From Deltaproteobacteria bacterium (GTDB lineage Bacteria > Bdellovibrionota > JAJCYS01), in the NCBI GenBank assembly GCA_029262815.1, contig JAJCYS010000004.1, forward strand, positions 1 to 64,000: 64,000 nt of DNA, given 5' to 3'. Positions 52,144-61,356 of the stretch are shown in pieces. How positions within the stretch are numbered: position 1 is the stretch's first letter; every line of letters starts with the position of its first letter. Below the pieces are notes generated by a model. It searched no databases. It saw only the letters and a program-made list of their open reading frames with translations, and was not told the origin of the DNA. Made by a program: the position numbers and the translations under genes.

Positions 52144-53373
52144 ATGATTAAGAATATTAGAGAAAAATTTCAACAAAGGTTTACTCGCATTGGCTTTATT
52201 TTGAGCTTGTGCGGATCTGCTATTGGCCTTGGAAACATTTGGAAATTTCCAACCATGATGGCAAGTTCTGGAGGTAGTTCATTTCTGTTTGTCTATCTTG
52301 TAAGTCTGGTTATTATTGGGTTGCCAGTTTTGATGTGTGAGATGTATCTGGGAAACCAAACACAAACACACCCTAAAACATTTTTTAAGTCAAAAAAATG
52401 GTTAAACCCCATTCGTCATCTCCCAGTATTTTCGAACACATTGCTACTTGGATTTTATGCAGCAATCAGTGGTTGGGTATTTATGGCACTTGTCTTGAGT
52501 GTTAAAGATCTATTTACTGGAACTGAAACACTTAGTTATAGTCACTTAACTTCTCAACCCGTGTATTTAACCCTTGCAACATTTGCGTTTATTGTACTGA
52601 CAGCAATAGTCTGTCGAATGGGTGTTCAAAAAGGTATCGAACGGTTAAACACGGTCGCACTATCTGTATTGCTTTTTATTCTTCTCGGTTTGCTCGGCTA
52701 TTGCGCTTCAGCGGGTTATCTATCTCAAGGCCTTAGTTACATGTTTCAATTTGGCGAAATAAACCTCACATTTGATTTAGTCACTACCGCTTTGGGACAT
52801 GCGTTCTTTACTTTGAGTCTAGGAACGGGTGTAGTTTGGACTTATGGTCGTTATTTGGCACGTGAGACTAAAACACCCATCGAGTCAACAACTACGAATG
52901 CACTACTCATCGCACTAGCTGATACTGCTTTTGCATTAATGGTTGGCACAATCATCTTCAGTATTCTATTGGGAACGGGTACTGGTATTTCGGGTGGCCC
53001 TGATCTTATCTTTCGAGCTCTACCGTTGGTGTTCTCGAAAATTTCAGGTGGCGCTTTAGTTGAGGTTATTTTCTTTCTCATGGTTTTTGCGTGTTGTATC
53101 ACGTCAAGTGTTTCCATGTTTGAAGTCATGTTGGTACGAAACACATTCAAAAATGTAGTCAAACTCTGCATTATCAGTTTCGCACTGAACATCCTTACGA
53201 TCATGTCCTTGAGCGCTCCTGAAATGATCACCTTTTTTGGTGATACTTTTTTTGGTCATTCAGATAAGTTACTAACTAAAATTCTCATGCCGTTTTTTGG
53301 ACTGCTAGTTGTCATTATTGCAATCACAACGAAAATGAAATCAACAAAAGCAGAGAGACATCAAACAAATTAA
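52144..53373 (+). CDS. Sodium-dependent transporter of the SNF (NSS) family
   Basis: 409 residues with about 11 membrane helices. The family N-terminus is clear: RIGFILSLCGSAIGLGNIWKFPTMMASSGGSSFLFVYL (helix 1 with the unwound Na/substrate site, G-S-A-x-G-L-G-N-x-W-x-F-P). Members take up amino acids or similar compounds with sodium. It is somewhat shorter than typical bacterial members. A GAGG site precedes the ATG. Substrate unknown. Confidence 0.93.
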   Translation: MIKNIREKFQQRFTRIGFILSLCGSAIGLGNIWKFPTMMASSGGSSFLFVYLVSLVIIGLPVLMCEMYLGNQTQTHPKTFFKSKKWLNPIRHLPVFSNTLLLGFYAAISGWVFMALVLSVKDLFTGTETLSYSHLTSQPVYLTLATFAFIVLTAIVCRMGVQKGIERLNTVALSVLLFILLGLLGYCASAGYLSQGLSYMFQFGEINLTFDLVTTALGHAFFTLSLGTGVVWTYGRYLARETKTPIESTTTNALLIALADTAFALMVGTIIFSILLGTGTGISGGPDLIFRALPLVFSKISGGALVEVIFFLMVFACCITSSVSMFEVMLVRNTFKNVVKLCIISFALNILTIMSLSAPEMITFFGDTFFGHSDKLLTKILMPFFGLLVVIIAITTKMKSTKAERHQTN

Positions 53374-53389
53374 CGAGTCATAAGTATAG

Positions 53390-53445
53390 AAACACTAGGT
53401 CAATTTGGAAGCAGTATTTGATGCTTCCAAATTGATCTAGTGTTT
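53390..53445. terminator. Bidirectional terminator with 24-bp stem
   Basis: AAACACTAGGTCAATTTGG... (53390-53413) pairs with its complement at 53422-53445 over 24 positions with one mismatch; the loop is 8 bases. The arms begin and end with AAA/TTT, so each strand has a short T-run after the stem. It lies exactly between the convergent transporter and hydrolase genes and should stop both transcripts. Confidence 0.9.
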
Positions 53446-53450
53446 AAACT

Positions 53451-55016
53451 CTATCTTTCTCCGAGTCTCAAAAAATCAGTCATCAACTTAAGCAGCATTT
53501 CTCCGTGAGGGCTATTATTCACCATCTCATTTGTGAAGACATTATGTGCACGAGATTGTTCTAAAATAATGGGTTGAAGTACATTTGCCCACTTCTTTTG
53601 TATTCTCGGTATCCACTTATCAGGTTCGGGGTATGCAGGGTCTAAATCAGACCATAGCACTTTAACATTTTTCAATTTTTGACTTTTAATAATTCTATCT
53701 TCAAAGAAAGATTGAACAATAAGGCTTGAAGCCCACACATTCATCCAAGGGACTTCCTGATCCTTTGTAATGAAATCGTCTGCACCTTTTTGACCGTTTT
53801 TTGAAAACTCTGCAAGATAATCTGAAGCAAGAGCTGGGTTAATATGTAATGTTGGATCTGAAAGCATAGGGCTCGCAGCCAATATATTTGAAAATCGCTC
53901 AGGATCACTACCATGCAAGTCTAAAGCAAGTGTTCCACCTGTACTTCGACCAAGTACTGCAATGTCGCTGGAATTTTTATCCAGTCCCCAAGCTGTCTGT
54001 ATTCTGTCAATTATATCTACGATATATCCTCTCATATTAGGTAAGTAGTTATATTTCTTTCCGGTAGGCCCACCATTAAAAGGGTATCCGATAGAAATAG
54101 GTATGTATTGCACATCCTGATTGTTTTCAATATTTTTTTGGGCCCGCTTAATTAAATGATGATATCCAAAAGTTGAATGAATACCTGATTTATATGACCC
54201 CGTGCCCGGCAAAATAATAACAAGCACCACACGTTTTGACAAGTTTTCTGTTGGTTTTGGAATATCAATTTGATCGACCTCTAACTTCTTTATTAACAAT
54301 GCTTCTTGCGCTTGTACTAAGGCATCATACTCAGCTTTTAACTTCTTAGTATTTGTTTGAAGTGTAACAACTTTAGGAAAAAGTTTTAGTAATGCAATAA
54401 ACTCATCGTGATACTTTTCGAGCATCTCTGAAGTTTCATTTTGATCAAAATTGCTGAATAACTCTTGAATCCGACTTCTTCGTTTTCTAGTGGCATGATC
54501 GGGTAAATCTTTCAATATATATTCAGTAAATCCATTTATGGTCTGATCACTCCTCAGATGAGCTATTAATTGTTCTGTAGACTTGGATTTAGTAAGACGT
54601 ACGGTGGCTAAAAAAAACTTCGTTACTTGCTTTAGCCACTGTGACATCGTATGAATATCACTTAACCCAATTAACCCAACGCCATCCACCACCAATTGCA
54701 TCTGCGCAAATCCACTGATCAAAGATTTTGTATTTGAACGTTTTGTGTCAAAAGACTGAATTTTTTTATTTATCACTGGGATGGGAGGATCATAAGTCAT
54801 CAACTTTACCGCTTGTTCACCCTCTTTAATATACTTAATGCGATCAGCATCTATAGTGCCTCTATGGTCTTCAATTATCCGAATAATTTCTTTAGCTGAA
54901 AAACAGGGACTGAAATTTGATTTTTGGTGCGACCGGCCTGAAATTGAAAATGTGCAAAGGCCTATGGTAAGAACAAAGGCCCAATAGTGAAACAATGAAA
55001 AACTATGAATATACAT
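53451..55016 (-). CDS. Exported alpha/beta hydrolase with long helical N-terminal region
   Basis: 521 residues with a signal peptide (HYWAFVLTIGLCTFSIS). About 250 helical residues come before an alpha/beta-hydrolase domain: VVLVIILPGTGSYKSGIH (oxyanion strand), IAVLGRSTGGTLALDL (nucleophile Ser in G-x-S-x-G), VKVLWSDLDPAYPEP (probable acid) and a C-terminal His in NNSPHGEM or SRAHNVF. Probably an esterase or peptidase-like hydrolase outside the cytoplasm; substrate unknown. The ATG at 55016 sits inside an ATATAC/GTATAT palindrome and lacks a ribosome site. Confidence 0.75.
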   Translation of the reverse strand: MYIHSFSLFHYWAFVLTIGLCTFSISGRSHQKSNFSPCFSAKEIIRIIEDHRGTIDADRIKYIKEGEQAVKLMTYDPPIPVINKKIQSFDTKRSNTKSLISGFAQMQLVVDGVGLIGLSDIHTMSQWLKQVTKFFLATVRLTKSKSTEQLIAHLRSDQTINGFTEYILKDLPDHATRKRRSRIQELFSNFDQNETSEMLEKYHDEFIALLKLFPKVVTLQTNTKKLKAEYDALVQAQEALLIKKLEVDQIDIPKPTENLSKRVVLVIILPGTGSYKSGIHSTFGYHHLIKRAQKNIENNQDVQYIPISIGYPFNGGPTGKKYNYLPNMRGYIVDIIDRIQTAWGLDKNSSDIAVLGRSTGGTLALDLHGSDPERFSNILAASPMLSDPTLHINPALASDYLAEFSKNGQKGADDFITKDQEVPWMNVWASSLIVQSFFEDRIIKSQKLKNVKVLWSDLDPAYPEPDKWIPRIQKKWANVLQPIILEQSRAHNVFTNEMVNNSPHGEMLLKLMTDFLRLGER

Positions 55017-55022
55017 GTATAT
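55009..55022 (-). promoter_or_regulatory. Palindrome over the start codon of the exported hydrolase
   Basis: ATATACATGTATAT is a perfect 14-bp palindrome whose centre is the ATG of the hydrolase gene. No Shine-Dalgarno sequence lies upstream. It matches in style the inverted repeat over the start of the solenoid gene at 10003. It may be an operator or a translation-blocking fold. Confidence 0.4.
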
Positions 55023-55151
55023 ATCGAGGATGAATAATGACGTGGATGTAGAGTTTAAATAGTTGACACATAACCTAGTCTTAAATTATATCCTTCAGGG
55101 CTGGGTTTTAAGCAGTGATAAACCAACAAAATTGGTTCATAATATGGTTAT

Positions 55152-57086
55152 TTATTCATAAAAGAAATTAAATGGATACGCTTTAACGACAACGACACCA
55201 CCACGAGGTGACGGAAATTTCCATGTCGCAATTTTTGAGGCCATACAGTTTAAAAGCTTATTGAGTACCAACTTCCCTTTGGCATACCGCCAAGATGCGG
55301 AAACAACTTTGCTTTTTTTAAATACATTGCCATTTTCAAGGATGACCCAAGACAACACAATGTTGCCAGACAGTTTCGGATATTGATTGAGATAGAACTG
55401 ATAACACCCACGTAATTCACCTAAATGGGCCTGCACAACTTTACGAATGGCTTCCTTAGATAACTGACCTTGAACAACCGTCCCTTCTCCTGGCGCTAAA
55501 ACACGACTGTTTCCTTTGCCGAGCACAGTTCCTGTGCCAAACCCTTTGCGCCCAGCGCCACGACCCTGCGTACCCAACCCAGAAATATGAGCACTTTTGC
55601 CCCCACCACCAAGCCCAGTACCCCGCAGGCCTTCGCCTTCAACGCCTTTTCCATCTACAAGATCCGTAGAACCTGTCCCTTTGAGCGTCTTGTCAAATCG
55701 CCCACCTTTGCTAACCAAGGTGGTTAAACGGGCGCTGACATCGGATGTCGTCACGGCACCTAATAATCCTTGTTGAAATGGACTCACAATTTTTCGCTTG
55801 GACCGTTTATGCACAGTCACACCCTTACTACGTCCTTTAGCGGTTCGCCGACCTCGTTTTCCTTCTTTTCCAGCACGTCTTTGCCCCTGACCTTCATCGC
55901 CTGAGCCAATTCGTGCTGGTTTTTTCTTAGGCGGTAATTTTCGCGTAGACTTTGTTGAACTAGGCTTTGCTTTTTGTGGGATAGCTTTGGGCGCCAAATT
56001 AAAACGTTTCACGACCTCAGGCTTTGGTTTGGGCCGTTTGGGTTTAACCAACACCTTTTGAAAAACCTTCTCTGCCTCTTCCTCAATAACTTCTTCCGCC
56101 CCGAGTGGCAAAAAAGGAATGGCAATCGCTATTACCAACCAAAGTGCGGCAACAACCCCCAATGCTCTCCTATAAATCGGATCAGGTTCAAAAAACGCAC
56201 TCTGCTTCAATGGATCAGGCCTGGGAACCATACAAATAAAGTATGTCGTCCCCTCAAGAAGCAACTTACAATAATCATTTTTGGCCAAACTTAAGATATG
56301 ACCTAATAATCCACCTTCTTTGAGTGCCCCACTCTTTTTTGCTTCATCAAGGGTATAAACTTTTCCTTTCGTCCGAATGGCGCCTCGCATTGAAGCCAAA
56401 TCTATATGAACACTCATGCCAGATTTATGACTTTCGACAAAAGGTACTTTTTTCTTGCCTCGAATACTCGGTAAACCCGAGAGGTAATCGGCACTCAGCG
56501 AATCTCCGATTGTAATACACTGTCCCAATTTGAACGTCGAAACATCTAATACTGCACTGTCCTGAATTTGTGAAATTTCAACAACCTCACCTTGATGTGT
56601 CGTCCGGGGCATCGGTGCAGAAATCGTAACAACAGTGTGTTCAATCGTGGCTGAAACTGCCTTTTCTTCATCTTCCTCAGGTAACTCTTGCACCTTTTTG
56701 GGCTTAGGAACATTTTTAGCTACAGGAGGCGGTGGCGGTGGGATTTTTTTATTAATTTCTAAAGGCTGTAAGTCTTTGGGTCGTTGTCCTTCAAAATAAA
56801 GCACACAAGTAATCGGACCCAGCTGTACCCTATCACCAGCAGCTATCGCACTTTCCTTGACCAAAGCACCATTAATAGCAACTCCAACGGGTGTGCCTGA
56901 AACATCTGTAATACGAACCATGCCTTTAAGCTCATCAACTTCAATCATGGCATGCACATTTTCAATGTCAGGATGATCAATATGGATATCCGAAGATTGT
57001 ACTCGACCAATCATCAATCGTTGAACGTCAGAAAAACCCTTACGTTTGGGTTTGTCCGCGATTATTTCAAAGTATAATTTGCCCAT
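55152..57086 (-). CDS. FHA-domain, TonB-like AgmX/PglI C-terminal domain protein (GltG-like)
   Basis: 644 residues. Residues 1-100 form an FHA-type domain (MIGRVQSSDIHIDHPDIENVH, DVSGTPVGVAINGALV). A proline-rich stretch (PPPPPPVAKNVPKPKK) and a second folded region follow. Then come one membrane helix (about 310-330, VVAALWLVIAIAIPFL), a long Lys/Pro/Gly-rich periplasmic spacer, and a C-terminal AgmX/PglI domain (LRGCYQFYLNQYPKLSGNIVLSWVI...MASKIATWKFPSP), which is TonB-C-like. This plan is that of GltG/PglI in Myxococcus, where it links a cytoplasmic signal to outer-membrane partners. It lies 4 bases after the small exported gene. Confidence 0.85.
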   Translation of the reverse strand: MGKLYFEIIADKPKRKGFSDVQRLMIGRVQSSDIHIDHPDIENVHAMIEVDELKGMVRITDVSGTPVGVAINGALVKESAIAAGDRVQLGPITCVLYFEGQRPKDLQPLEINKKIPPPPPPVAKNVPKPKKVQELPEEDEEKAVSATIEHTVVTISAPMPRTTHQGEVVEISQIQDSAVLDVSTFKLGQCITIGDSLSADYLSGLPSIRGKKKVPFVESHKSGMSVHIDLASMRGAIRTKGKVYTLDEAKKSGALKEGGLLGHILSLAKNDYCKLLLEGTTYFICMVPRPDPLKQSAFFEPDPIYRRALGVVAALWLVIAIAIPFLPLGAEEVIEEEAEKVFQKVLVKPKRPKPKPEVVKRFNLAPKAIPQKAKPSSTKSTRKLPPKKKPARIGSGDEGQGQRRAGKEGKRGRRTAKGRSKGVTVHKRSKRKIVSPFQQGLLGAVTTSDVSARLTTLVSKGGRFDKTLKGTGSTDLVDGKGVEGEGLRGTGLGGGGKSAHISGLGTQGRGAGRKGFGTGTVLGKGNSRVLAPGEGTVVQGQLSKEAIRKVVQAHLGELRGCYQFYLNQYPKLSGNIVLSWVILENGNVFKKSKVVSASWRYAKGKLVLNKLLNCMASKIATWKFPSPRGGVVVVKAYPFNFFYE

Positions 57087-57090
57087 TTTT

Positions 57091-57411
57091 TTACTTCAGC
57101 AACTTTAAAGACTGTCGCATTTCATATCTAAAATCTTTACGAATATCGAGAAGTTTGCGGTTTTTTAGCTTACCCACTTTGAAAAAAAAGTTGTTAGTCC
57201 CTTTGCCGCTAACATCTTCAGCTTCGAATCGATACGTGGTAGATTTTTTTGATTTTTCAGTTTTGCTCTGTGGATTTTGAGCAAAACTAGTCATGCAAAA
57301 ACACCACACCACGACACCTAGCAGCCAAGCTAACTTCTTACGCAACATCCCCCCTATATCTTTATGGTAAATGAATTCTAGTTTAATTTCACCTAAAACT
57401 ATTCGATTCAC
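57091..57411 (-). CDS. Small exported protein in the Glt-like operon
   Basis: 106 residues from a GTG at 57411 whose bases overlap the preceding TGA stop, or 85 residues from an ATG at 57348. The shorter start gives a standard signal peptide (LRKKLAWLLGVVVWCFCMTSFAQ) but has its poly-G run too close to serve as a ribosome site. The mature part is short and basic (TYRFEAEDVSGKGTNNFFFKVGKLKNRKLLDIRK). No family recognised; a GltF-like role is only suggested by position. Confidence 0.65.
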   Translation of the reverse strand: MNRIVLGEIKLEFIYHKDIGGMLRKKLAWLLGVVVWCFCMTSFAQNPQSKTEKSKKSTTYRFEAEDVSGKGTNNFFFKVGKLKNRKLLDIRKDFRYEMRQSLKLLK

Positions 57412-60400
57412 TTTGATCTTCTGGATCCCCCTAAAAGGTGATTAGCCCATGCCCTTCGCTCTCGATTACGATCAGGTAAGGTGCTGTAAACACTTAATCG
57501 TTTTTGCGCTTCACGAGTCATTGGCGGATTTTTATTTAGAAATAAGGCCGCAAGGATAGGCAATACTGAGGTTTGAATCTGGCCGCTTCGTTCCAATGGC
57601 AACAAATCAGACAAAGCACCCTCAATATCCTCAGCCGCCCATTTTGCAAGTGCCAAACCGACTTGATGAAAAGGAGCTTCCCCTTGCTCAAGCGTCTCAT
57701 TCCGGATGGGATAGAAGAGCGATCGAGCCCATGAGAAATTATAAGACTTCAGCGCTATAAATCCTGAAATTGTAGTGGCATAAAAGTGATCAGAAAGCGA
57801 ATGAAGCCTCGACTGTGCTTCATAGACTCGTTTTTCGCTGACTCTAATCAAAGCTTTGTTAAGCGAGGTAATCTTTTTAAACGGCTGCCCCCCTGCTTTT
57901 AATGCTTGCTCTAACATTAGCCAAGCTTCCCCACGTTTACGCGAACCTAGATCACCAGCCTTCCCTTCCTTTAACTTCAAATAAGCTAAGGCATTCAATA
58001 ACCATGGATCATCGGGATTTTTAGACAACAAAGGCATCATTCGTCCCCATGCGCCTTGCAAATCCTCACGCCCTAACAACACTAACATATCAAAATATGC
58101 CTTATCTTGAGGTTGAAGTCCACTTAGGTTGGGCACTTTAGACGCCACATGAGCAACTGAAAAAGGATCGAGCAACACAACAGGAAAAAAACTTTGGGGT
58201 CGTTTGGCCTTTCCCTGTTTAAGTGGCAAATAAAAGGGCATCACCTGGATTGTCCTTATCCACTGGGGTATATTGATAGTCTTGTTCATCACTGTGTTCA
58301 ATTGACGCCATACGACCGATAACCCATCTGGTAGCCACTGGAGCTCGCCAGTTTGACTCACAAGTACAACAAGCCCCTTCTTTCCCTTTTTTTCAAAATC
58401 TTCAGCAATTTTTTTGAGCTGATTTTTATAAACTATTTTTTGAGACTCATTTAATCCAGGTGGTAATTTTGCCCTCAATATATCCTGACTTAAATCAGTT
58501 GAGATTTCCGCTAACGTTTTAAGACCTAAAAATAGGGATGAAACAATGCCATAGGATTCTATTTCTTGAATCACTTTCTCAAGAGATTCCATCAGAGATA
58601 TTTTCTGTTTTAGCAAGGCACCACTTTCTGAAACGGGTACTGTTGCCAGTCGTTTTGCCCTATACCTACGTGCGATTGACAGCACGTTCTGGTCAAAATA
58701 AGGAGAAAACATATCTCTGTCATCGGTACCAATATGCGTTTTGAACGCAGTACGAATAGGTCTTAATATTCTGATGGCAGTAACTTGATCTCTTCTAAAA
58801 ATAAACCTAGCTTCTTCGAATTTGCAATGGGTCTTTGTTTTAGATTCTTTTGCTTTTGGAACAACACGCTTTTTTACTTGTTGAATAGCGGAAAGACCTG
58901 TGTTTGCAGCAGAACTACATAGATACCGTATCACCTGCTCTCGATCAGTTGCTTTGGCATATTGATTCAAATATCTCGTGAAGTATGCGTATGCTTTGGA
59001 GTAATTTTTTAAATGCCAAGCCACATAAGCAACTTGGTAAAGAATATCTTTATAGCCCGCCGTTGACCGTGGAAATTCGCCCAAAAACCTTGTATAAAGT
59101 CTTTGGCTTTCATCAAATCGACCTAATTTTTGGCTGTAGTCTGCTATTGTTAAAAGCGCATGTTTACGAAAAGTTGATTTGGGATATTTTACAATAAGTT
59201 GACGAAATATCTTGATAGCAGCAGGCCAATTTTCAGCTTTTTCAAAGTTGATACCCGCGTTGTATAAAGCTTTTTCGCCCAATTCTTTTGAAGATTTCTG
59301 ACTTAATGCAAGATAAGCTTGGGCTGCTTTTTCATAGTCTTGGCCTTTTTCGTAGGATTCAACCAATTTAAATTCTGTTTTATTGAGCACTTCTCGAATA
59401 CTTTTTGCAAGTTTTCTTTTTGCGCGTATTTCGGGAATAAGCAAAAGTTGTTTTGCGGATTGTACGATCTTTCCAAAATTTTTAAGCACACTATAGGCAT
59501 CCAAAATGAGATGTGCACTGAAAGCTGCTTCTTGGCTGTTTGGCTTTTTCTGGATTGTTCGCCAAAAATACGGCGTGGCCTTGCCGTAGTGACCATGATC
59601 ATAAAATAACCGCCCTGCTCGGTAACTTACCTCAGCATACGACGGATGAGTAGGTAACGTTTTGAGATAATAATTGGCTATTTTCAAAAATTTCAAAACC
59701 ATTGGCGGTAATGACTTCTTGTGTGCTGTTGCTCGAGGCTGCTCTTTTTGAGCTTGATGTAGGATATGGTCATACGCTGAAACAGCGCCGTATAAAGATT
59801 GTGATACCCATGATTTCTCTTGTTTGTTTTTCGCCCATTTTCTTAGACGAATGACACGAACGTAGGCCTCTGCAGCTTTCAAGTATTGTGCATGAAAATA
59901 ATAAAGCTCGGCACGAAAGAAAGACATCTCAATACGATGTTTCGTGTATTTCCAAGTAAAAAACAAATCACCATACAACTCATAATATTTAAGGGCCATT
60001 CGAAATAAGACGTTACTTTGATCAAGTAGAATTTGTTTTTTGATTTTTTTGTTTTTCTGTGACTGTTTTAGTTTTTGCGCTTTCGCATGCAATGCCTTTG
60101 CCTGCTTAACAACAAAAGATTCTATCTCTTGGTATCCCAAGAATAAGGCACGATTCTTGGCTACTTTTTGAGAATTAAAAAATCGACGGAGCTCTCGAGT
60201 TAAAAAAACAGTAATACTTTCATGATACTGCCGAGCATCATGTACATAATCCTTGAGCGCGTCAACATAAATCAAAAGCACTTTGGGAATAAGGGGTGAA
60301 CCGCCATACCGGTTTAGAATATGCAAACATACATTTCGAGCTTCAACGTAAGCGCCATTTTCAATCATAATTTGAGATAATTTTCTGAGTTGCTTAACAG

Positions 60401-61346
60401 CTAATGTTTTGGATGATAACCCATCAAAAAAACGAACGGCTTCAGATACTCGTTTTGAATCTACATATATAACGACTAAATCATCAACAATCTGATTTCC
60501 AATTTCATATAGCCTTGAAGTTTTGGGTGCAGATAATGAAGCTTGATACAAAGATACAAATAATTGAATTGCGCGTTTAAATTGTCTCAGGTTGAACAGG
60601 GTCCAAGCCTTTTTATATTTTGTATAAGGGTCTCCAGGCTTCTTTTTGATCAATTCCTGATATAAATCGTAAGCTGATCGGTATTGCCCGCCTTCGTAGT
60701 AGCTTTCTGCAAGCAGCAGTTTAGCTTGGTATCTATAAGGGCTTTTTGGAAATTTCCTAAGTAGTCTGACAAAATGGCTTTTAGCTGTCTCTAATTCACC
60801 ACGGTTAACATACACCAAGCCTAAGAAAAAAAGAGGCTCATCCAAATTTGATTGCGATTTGTTTTTTAGTGCTTTTTTGAGCACACCAATGGCTTTTGAT
60901 TCGTATCCTTTTGCTCTGTTGTGTGTCGGTGGTTGAGGGGGCGGCCCTTTTCTTGAAGTTTTTTTGCGTTTCTCTAAGGCTTGTTCATATGCAGCTTCAG
61001 ATAGCAGCATTAAACTCTGGGCATAATCAACATATAATTTCGCCAGTTTCAGACTCAACTTAAACTTAAAATCAGGTCGAGTCGTTTTATTATAAGCCGT
61101 CTCAGTTAACTTCATTGCCTTTTCGACGTGACTTTTAATCAGCTCTTTGCGTTTTGAAAAGGTAAACAAAAGCCTTTTTCGATTTTTTTCAATATCTTGC
61201 TGTACTGAAGCAGAGGTGTCTTCCTTAAATTCTGTTGGCAGTTCAGGACCCTGCGAGATCCCTTTATCTATCGGTGTTGAAAAAGCATAGAAAGGTGACC
61301 CAGAGAGAATTGAAACAATCATTAATGATATACAACGTACACTCAT
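57408..61346 (-). CDS. Large exported tetratricopeptide-repeat protein
   Basis: 1312 residues with a signal peptide (ISLMIVSILSGSPFYAFS). TPR units are recurrent, for example LDEPLFFLGLVYVNRGELETAKSHFVRLLRKFPKS, YRYQAKLLLAESYYEGGQYRSAYDLYQELIKKKPG, LGEKALYNAGINFEKAENWPAAIKIFRQLIVKYPKS trimmed in places by helices without the motif. It should be periplasmic and act as a scaffold. In the Glt system of Myxococcus such TPR proteins (GltD, GltE, GltI) accompany the FHA/TonB-like protein. It starts 10 bases after the next gene's stop and its stop overlaps the small exported gene. Confidence 0.8.
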   Translation of the reverse strand: MSVRCISLMIVSILSGSPFYAFSTPIDKGISQGPELPTEFKEDTSASVQQDIEKNRKRLLFTFSKRKELIKSHVEKAMKLTETAYNKTTRPDFKFKLSLKLAKLYVDYAQSLMLLSEAAYEQALEKRKKTSRKGPPPQPPTHNRAKGYESKAIGVLKKALKNKSQSNLDEPLFFLGLVYVNRGELETAKSHFVRLLRKFPKSPYRYQAKLLLAESYYEGGQYRSAYDLYQELIKKKPGDPYTKYKKAWTLFNLRQFKRAIQLFVSLYQASLSAPKTSRLYEIGNQIVDDLVVIYVDSKRVSEAVRFFDGLSSKTLAVKQLRKLSQIMIENGAYVEARNVCLHILNRYGGSPLIPKVLLIYVDALKDYVHDARQYHESITVFLTRELRRFFNSQKVAKNRALFLGYQEIESFVVKQAKALHAKAQKLKQSQKNKKIKKQILLDQSNVLFRMALKYYELYGDLFFTWKYTKHRIEMSFFRAELYYFHAQYLKAAEAYVRVIRLRKWAKNKQEKSWVSQSLYGAVSAYDHILHQAQKEQPRATAHKKSLPPMVLKFLKIANYYLKTLPTHPSYAEVSYRAGRLFYDHGHYGKATPYFWRTIQKKPNSQEAAFSAHLILDAYSVLKNFGKIVQSAKQLLLIPEIRAKRKLAKSIREVLNKTEFKLVESYEKGQDYEKAAQAYLALSQKSSKELGEKALYNAGINFEKAENWPAAIKIFRQLIVKYPKSTFRKHALLTIADYSQKLGRFDESQRLYTRFLGEFPRSTAGYKDILYQVAYVAWHLKNYSKAYAYFTRYLNQYAKATDREQVIRYLCSSAANTGLSAIQQVKKRVVPKAKESKTKTHCKFEEARFIFRRDQVTAIRILRPIRTAFKTHIGTDDRDMFSPYFDQNVLSIARRYRAKRLATVPVSESGALLKQKISLMESLEKVIQEIESYGIVSSLFLGLKTLAEISTDLSQDILRAKLPPGLNESQKIVYKNQLKKIAEDFEKKGKKGLVVLVSQTGELQWLPDGLSVVWRQLNTVMNKTINIPQWIRTIQVMPFYLPLKQGKAKRPQSFFPVVLLDPFSVAHVASKVPNLSGLQPQDKAYFDMLVLLGREDLQGAWGRMMPLLSKNPDDPWLLNALAYLKLKEGKAGDLGSRKRGEAWLMLEQALKAGGQPFKKITSLNKALIRVSEKRVYEAQSRLHSLSDHFYATTISGFIALKSYNFSWARSLFYPIRNETLEQGEAPFHQVGLALAKWAAEDIEGALSDLLPLERSGQIQTSVLPILAALFLNKNPPMTREAQKRLSVYSTLPDRNRERRAWANHLLGGSRRSK

Positions 61347-61356
61347 AAGTTACTTC

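Noticed and set aside
55121..55137. AACCAA/TTGGTT hairpin after the FHA-AgmX gene as a terminator
   Set aside because: Only six A-T-rich pairs and a weak T-run; not strong enough to list as a feature.
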